64,000 nt of DNA from Trissonchulus latispiculum (taxonomy: Eukaryota > Nematoda > Enoplea > Enoplida > Ironidae), in contig JASAND010016332.1 of assembly GCA_030248195.1 (NCBI GenBank), positions 1 through 64,000 on the forward strand. Direction: 5' to 3'. Shown here piece after piece: positions 58,596 through 64,000 of the stretch. The position numbers were made by a program, and so were the translations under genes. Numbering within the stretch: position 1 is the first letter of the stretch; the number at the start of each line of letters is the position of its first letter. A model generated the notes under the pieces. The model did no database searches. It saw nothing but the letters and a program-made list of their open reading frames with translations, and was not told where the DNA came from.

Positions 58596-58929
58596 ACCCG
58601 ACCCTAGGTGAATAGCATTTCAAATTTCACTGTCCTTTGAACTAAAATTTGGTAGCCCTTCTGGAAGAAAAATTTACAAGATTAACCAATATGTAAGAAA
58701 ATTAGTGTTATTTTGACAAAATGTAACGAAAAATAGCCAGTTTAATGCGAAAAGCAAGATTTTTAAACGATTTCCATTGAAAAATAATGATTTTTAGAGA
58801 ATTTTTTAAATTTTAGTGTCAAAAACGCCTATTTTTAGGCAATTTTCGTACCCCTTATATCCGTTGTGGGGACAATCGCCAAGAGGGATTTATTCCCCCT
58901 TTCCCTTGCCACCTATGCATATGTTAATG
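58596..58929. mobile_element. Probable second TTAA-family element
   Basis: Begins ACCCGACCCTAGGTG, the shared terminus in reverse, and ends CACCTATGCATATG-TTAA. The interior has the same AAAATTTT-rich body and CCCCTT words as 56805-57318. The left TTAA is not intact. Confidence 0.4.
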
Positions 58930-59164
58930 GATGACCGGTTGTATCCAGGTATTCAAAATTTCGAAAAAATATAGAACATAAATATGCTCCAGAAACTAAT
59001 TCATGTAAATTAACAAAAAACGGATATTTTTCAGTATTTGTGATTATTTTTTACAGCCTGTCAGCTGCACAAAATGTGACAAGACACTTAGACAAGACAA
59101 GACACTCCTTGCAAAGTAGCAACTGATCTCTATATAACTGATCATATCTATAAGTATAAGCGAG

Positions 59165-59980
59165 CTATAAAGCTGTAATTTGGCAAAGTAGGAGGCCCTA
59201 TAGGAGTACTCATTTGTGCCAAATGGCAAGAAATTCTGCCGCGTAAAAAAATTTGATGTCAACTTTAATCTTCAAAAATTTCCTAAAACGCCTTTTTTGG
59301 GAATGGTAGCCCAGAAATCGAAAAAATCAAATTTTTTGAAATTAAAATTTTTTGAGATATTTGAACTCAGCGAGGTCGAAAACACCCCCACAAAAGATTT
59401 CAGCTAGATTAGTGAAGGTTTGCGACTTCTATGGCTGCAGAAAGCCTCTACACAGGATCCGACAGACTGAAAATTTTTTAAGATTAAAGCTGACATAAAA
59501 AATTTTTCACGCGGCAGAATTTCTTGCCATTTGGCACAAATGAGTACTCCCATAGGGCCTCCTACTATGCCAAATTACAGCTTTATAGCTCGCACCAGTA
59601 ATAAAATTTTGCTTTCGTTAGCCAAAAATTTTTAAATTTTTGCCGAAACTTCAACTTTGAAGAGTAATTCCCTTAGATGCAAATAAGATACAGACATCTA
59701 GTATTTTTCTGCAGGTAGGGACATATGTGCCAAATCATATTGGCGAATGGCAGCTTTGAAGCTTGGGCCTAGTAGTCAGTAGAAATTTTTAATTAATTAC
59801 GTTGGTAGTTGCGAAAAATGGGAGGTCGGGCACATAAACGAGGCGGCTGCACATGGCTGGAAGGCAACTAAGATCTCAGTACCCGATATTTTTTTGACCA
59901 CACCCATGCTCTATATCCTCCCCAAAAATTAGGCCAATCGGACAAAGTCGGGGCAAGTCCATTTTAGTAGCCCCCCCCCC
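59165..59980. mobile_element. Truncated copy of the 16.6 kb foldback element
   Basis: Aligns with the inner left arm, loop and full right arm of 16615-17825 (TAGGAGTACTCATTTGTGCC, AAATCATATTGGC, CCAATCGGACAAAGTCGGG). The outer left arm is missing. Its right terminus, CCCCCCCCCCTTAAG, overlaps the left terminus of the next element. Confidence 0.75.
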
Positions 59981-60989
59981 TTAAGGTGGTGGTTTCCATT
60001 TGTGTAAATTTGGACCTATAGGCTTCAATTCTTTATGAAAGTAGATGAAACTTTGCAAATGTGCTACTTTGATGCCCTTTAACAGTTTGAGACCAGTCCC
60101 ACATTTTTAGGTGAAACGATAAGAAAGTTTTGGTTTTTGGCATTACGCTCTCAGTAGATAAATCAGATTGGGTGTTATGGATAGAAAGAGGGTACAAAAA
60201 CGAACATTTTCGCTTTTACAACCTTCGAGATATCTCTAGTGGTTAAGTCAGTATAAGCCAAAAACGAATTTTGGGGTCAAAAAACGGCCATTTTCGAGGA
60301 AATGAGTTTTTTCAAAATTACAGCCAAATTGTACGGACAATTTTTGTTCGTTTATTTTCAATCGATACGGGATCTAATTGCCCATTTTATAAATGCCTGT
60401 TAGCTGGGATTCGTCGATTTAAGCTAGAGATTTGCCCGAAAAACCATTTTGGCAAAACTGCAATTATTTTCTTTTGAACACCGATTTCTCCAAAACTACC
60501 CAATGGATTTGCCAGATTTTTGGCTGGATGAAACTTCGCCCAATTGTGGAGGGTCGTTTTTCTTGGTTTGAGCTAAAACGTGTCCAGTTGCGAGTAAACT
60601 GAATACAAAGTTGCCAAATTTCGTGTCACCCCACATTTGACGGATTTTCTGGAGTATTGAGGCTTGTTGAGCCAAATCCAAAACAATTTCCATCGGCCCA
60701 TATGTTCTTCACATCATGGCACAAGAAAAAGTTTGGCCGATTCTACAGTTTTGAGAAATCGATGTTCAAAAATTTTTGGTCTGCGTTCAGCATTTCAGAC
60801 GTCAGTATGCCAGAACATTTTTGCTAGTTTTGTGATAATCTTGCTAGTGTCGTAAGCTCACGGGAATGTACTGGTTATAAGCTTTAAAATGATGTATAAA
60901 GCCCTTTTCTACTCCCAAAATTGCAAAAGTTATAGCGTTTCAAAAAATCACCACAAAAGCACTGCACAAAAGGATATCACCACCTTAAG
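59981..60989. mobile_element. Second full-length 1 kb GGTGGTGG repeat
   Basis: Left end TTAAGGTGGTGGTTTCC, right end GGATATCACCACCTTAAG. Collinear with 40628-41641 throughout, in the same orientation. It begins with the same TTAAG that ends the preceding foldback element, so the two share a junction. Confidence 0.8.
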
Positions 60990-61267
60990 GAAGTGTGTAA
61001 CTTCTCAATTAACGGTGTTGCAAGAGAAATTTTAGATGCAATAAACGAAGTGTATGCGAAGAAAAACAAGTAGCAGTTTTTGGATTGCCACATCCAAATT
61101 GGTTATGTTCTCCAAAATGTAAGACCACAACAGTATCGCTATTTCTATCTTAGCAAAAGTACTGTTAAATACAAATTGCCACACTTTTCCAGAAACGAAA
61201 GGGTTCATCATATTGTTCTTAATTTTGCCACACACTGAGTTCATATGTTCAAAGTTTCTTAGGGCCT

Positions 61268-61535
61268 TTTCATAAAAAGATTAAACGGATTAACTTAAAC
61301 GGATTAACTTAAACAGATTAAATGGATTAAAAAACGTATTCATAAAATCACGGATTAAACTACTTAAACGGATTAAACTGAGCCACGACTTAAACGGATT
61401 AACTTAAACGGATTAAATTAAGTCGTTTAAGTGGTTTAATCCGTATTTTATGAATACACTTTTAATCCGTTTAAGTTAATCTGTTTAAGTTAATCCATTT
61501 AATCCGCCAGTTTAATCCTGAATTTATGAATACAA
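61268..61535. repeat. Palindromic array of TTAAACGGA units
   Basis: The left half has many TTAAACGGATTAAC words, the right half the complement GTTAATCCGTTTAA. Both outer ends carry TTCATAAA/TTTATGAA. It is thus both tandem and inverted, and likely a small MITE. Confidence 0.7.
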
Positions 61536-61859
61536 ATGAAGCTAACATACTTCAAAGAGTTTGTAACCATTTTACAATGATGAGTTTCAGGCTTACTTTT
61601 TGACGTGCTTGCCTAAGAATTAACTGCTCATTAGACAAGTAACAATAGATTGCTACTAATGAGATTAACACAATGCTTACATGCTTACATAAAACAACAT
61701 TGAAATATTGTAATCCTCTAAGAGCAGGCAGAAGAAGGGGAGGGGGTTGCTTTTTGGTTGATTATTGACAATCTCCAATTTGCTGAATTTTACATATTTG
61801 TAGTTGCCCAGGGAAGTCTCAAAACTACCCCATGGAATTATTTCTGGTTAACTACTGCA

Positions 61860-62108
61860 GGAAGGTGCTGGTATCGCTTTGTGTAAATTTCACCATAAGC
61901 TCCAATTCTTTAAGAAAGTGGATGAAACTTTCCAAATACACTATTTTGGTACTTCTTAACATTCTGAGATGGGTCCGGCATTATTAGGTGAAAATGTAAG
62001 AATTTTTGGTTTTTGCCATTATTCTCTCAGCACGCAGTCGATACACTGGATTGGTTGGTATAAATAGAAGAAGGGCATGAAACTGAACATTTTTGCTTTC
62101 ACAACCAG
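61860..62108 (+). repeat. GGTGGTGG-family copy, left part
   Basis: Diverged left quarter of the 1 kb element (GAAGGTGCTGGTATCGC, then CTTTGTGTAAATTTCACC). It breaks off at TTTCACAACC and resumes near 63395 after a 1.3 kb interruption. Confidence 0.65.
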
Positions 62109-62111
62109 TTA

Positions 62112-63390
62112 CTTAAGGGGGGTCCATCATGAAAAAATTTTAGGCGACGGATTCACACATAATCTTGCCTAATATGTCGTGCATATCAAGTTTAAATTTT
62201 TAGTTGTTTCGTTCAGTTCTCCTTAAGCGTGTGCGACTTGAATATGAGCGAGCACGAGGGTGCCGCAGCAAACTGAGGCAAATTTTCGCAAATCAACTTC
62301 ACGTTTTTAATTATAAACCATTAAAAACTATATATTGTGAAAAACATTTTCGTACAGTTTCCAGCCGGATGGGCTTGATCAGAAGCTTCTTTAAAAAATT
62401 TCTCAGAAACAAGGCCCGTGTTTCCTCTGATGTAATGAAGCATTTAAGAGCAGTTAACAAAAAATGCATAGTTCCAAGCCATAGTTCTATCTGTAATGAG
62501 AGCTTTCGATTGATGTATAATATGTCATATTTTGAAAAATTATTAAAATCGCTATTTTGTGAAATTCGGGTTCGAAGGCCCCGTTTGGCACGCTGAGAAG
62601 TACTGGACGTAGCTGTATGCATAAATAATGCTGCAAATAGATCCAAAGACGTGAATATACAAGCTGGAATGCAAAATAAGCAGTTTAGGTCCATACTGTC
62701 GTAATGTAGCCAAATTGTCGAAAAAAAACCCGAAATTTCAAAAATTTTGCTAAGAATGCGCATATTTGCGCCAAAAATCTCCAAACTGGAGAGAGAAACA
62801 ATGAAATTATTAGTATCAATGGAACCGCCGATTCAAGTATATACTACGGAACCCTGGAGTTAGAATTTCTTATTTGGGCCTTTGAATTAGAGTAATTTGC
62901 AATTCTTTCCGAAGACCCCAATTTTCAGCTGCAAGAAACACAGAAATATGACAATTCTTCACTGTTTGCGATGAATAAAAAATTTTTTAAATATTTTAGT
63001 GGCTAATCAAATTCTACTTCCAGCGTACCACAGTTTATGATTACAGCTACATTATAAATACAAAATTATGCAGGATTTACAACTGTTCGTTGAGAGATTT
63101 TTTTGGCGTAAAGATGTAAATATTTAGCAAAATTTTAGAAATCGTGGATTTTTGGCAAATTCGGCTAACGGTACTCCGAATTTCACAAAAAGCCACAACG
63201 TTGACGTTAGCAGGCGAAACTTTCCTTGTATCTTCTGCAGCGCCCTCGTTTTCGCTGATATTCAAATTGTACTTAATGAATAGCTCGTAACTTATGGAGA
63301 ACTGAACGAAACAATTCAAAATATAAACTTGAGAGGTACGACATATGTGGCTAGATTACGTGTGTGTGAAAATAAGCTAAATAAGAGACA
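62112..63390. mobile_element. CTTAAGGGGGGTCC-family element inserted in a repeat copy
   Basis: Starts CTTAAGGGGGGTCCATCATG. Internal stretches around 62995-63120 (CCAGCGTACCACAGTTTA, TTTTTTTGGCGTA) match the loop of the foldback element at 30905-31500. The right terminus is diverged. The interior frames of 130 and 157 residues on opposite strands overlap one another, and neither has recognisable content. Confidence 0.5.
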
Positions 63391-63394
63391 TAAA

Positions 63395-63685
63395 ATTTTT
63401 CACGTTAAGTTAGAATAAGCCAACACACGATTCTGGTGTCGAAAAGTGGCCATTTTTGAGGTAATCAGTTTTTTTTACAAAATTACTGCCAGATACTGTT
63501 GAGAATTAAATGAAAAATGTCCCTAGACCTACATGTCCATCATATCAAGGCAAAAAATAAATTTTGGCCGATTCTACAGCTTGAGAAATCTATGTTCAAA
63601 AATTAAAGGTCAATATTTAACCGGTATGTCAGAAAACATTTTCGCGAATTTTGCTAGTTTCGGAAAACCATATGAATGTACCACC
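63395..63685 (+). repeat. GGTGGTGG-family copy, continuation
   Basis: Resumes the copy begun at 61860 with AAGTTAGAATAAGCCAACAC and continues through CCGATTCTACAG to about 63676, where an inverted copy begins. Confidence 0.6.
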
Positions 63686-64000
63686 ACCTTCAGATGGCTG
63701 GCTCTTTTCTTTGTGCAGTGATTTTCGAATTGCCATAACTGTCGCAATTTAGGGAGTTAGAAAGAGCTTTATATAGACATAGCATTTAAGCAATACAATT
63801 ACAGTAACAGCAATAGTAATAGTAATAGTAATACAGTCAATACAGTTGCCCGAGTTTACGAAACTAGTAAAATTAGCAAAAACTAGCGAAAATTTTCTGA
63901 CATGCCGGTTGAATATAGGAAATAAATCTTTGAACATCGATTTCTCAAAAGCTGTAGCATCGGCCAAAACTTTTTATGGCATGACATGAAGACATGTGGT
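63686..64000 (-). repeat. Inverted GGTGGTGG-family copy at the window edge
   Basis: Reads as the reverse complement of the right part of the 1 kb element (CTTTGTGCAGTG, then CGATTTCTCAAAA, then GGCCAAAACTTT) and runs off the end of the window. With the preceding copy it forms a tail-to-tail inverted pair. An AGTAATAGTAAT run near 63805-63835 interrupts it. Confidence 0.6.

Noticed and set aside
62204..62784. Two long frames (130 and 157 residues) on opposite strands
   Set aside because: They overlap each other inside a repeat element, have no recognisable domain, and use codons as expected from AT-rich background.
1..64000. CRISPR array or prokaryotic operons
   Set aside because: No regularly spaced direct repeats with unique spacers, no Shine-Dalgarno-led gene strings; introns and element types are animal.

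Overview
The window reads as AT-rich, intron-containing nuclear DNA from an invertebrate animal. The strongest taxonomic clue is a spliced seven-transmembrane gene of the gustatory receptor (Gr) type near the left end, which points to an arthropod or close relative. That family has distant relatives elsewhere in animals, so this is an inference. Typical for such a genome, little of the 64 kb is convincing host coding sequence. Most of it is inverted-repeat (foldback) elements, dead transposon fragments and low-complexity sequence.

Layout. 0-4.3 kb: a three-exon Gr-like gene on the minus strand (2271-3862). 6.3-10.5 kb: a nested stack of inverted repeats that includes a 745-750 bp-arm palindrome and a hAT-type element with exact 8-bp target duplications. 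11.6-18.6 kb: a possible LTR, a long AT microsatellite, two small minus-strand coding candidates and a 1.2 kb foldback element. 19.2-22.6 kb: a plus-strand C2H2 zinc-finger reading frame with breaks, a separate intact 71-residue terminal exon, and a broken minus-strand reading frame. 23.4-26.4 kb: pyrimidine-rich sequence, a five-unit 27-bp tandem repeat and a MITE. 28.1-38.8 kb: degenerate plus-strand exons of secreted or membrane-like proteins, including two paralogous copies of one domain, plus a large foldback element.

39-47.4 kb: a minus-strand exon with a basic, nuclear-localisation-like segment, a full-length copy of a 1 kb dispersed repeat, a 5'-truncated LINE bounded by a 16-bp duplication, a decayed GIPMG-type reverse transcriptase, and the end of a single-pass membrane protein broken by one base in an A run. 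50.7-56.8 kb: minus-strand LTR-retroelement relics (gag-like, envelope-like and integrase zinc-finger pieces) split by a 2.1 kb inverted-repeat element. 56.8-64 kb: TTAA-flanked short elements and several copies of two foldback families, one nested in another.

The genes show no operon-like cooperation. The unifying theme is layered transposition of hairpin-forming elements, several of which share a CTTAAGG-type terminus. The coding calls were made by reading frames, splice signals and motifs by eye. No database search was possible.
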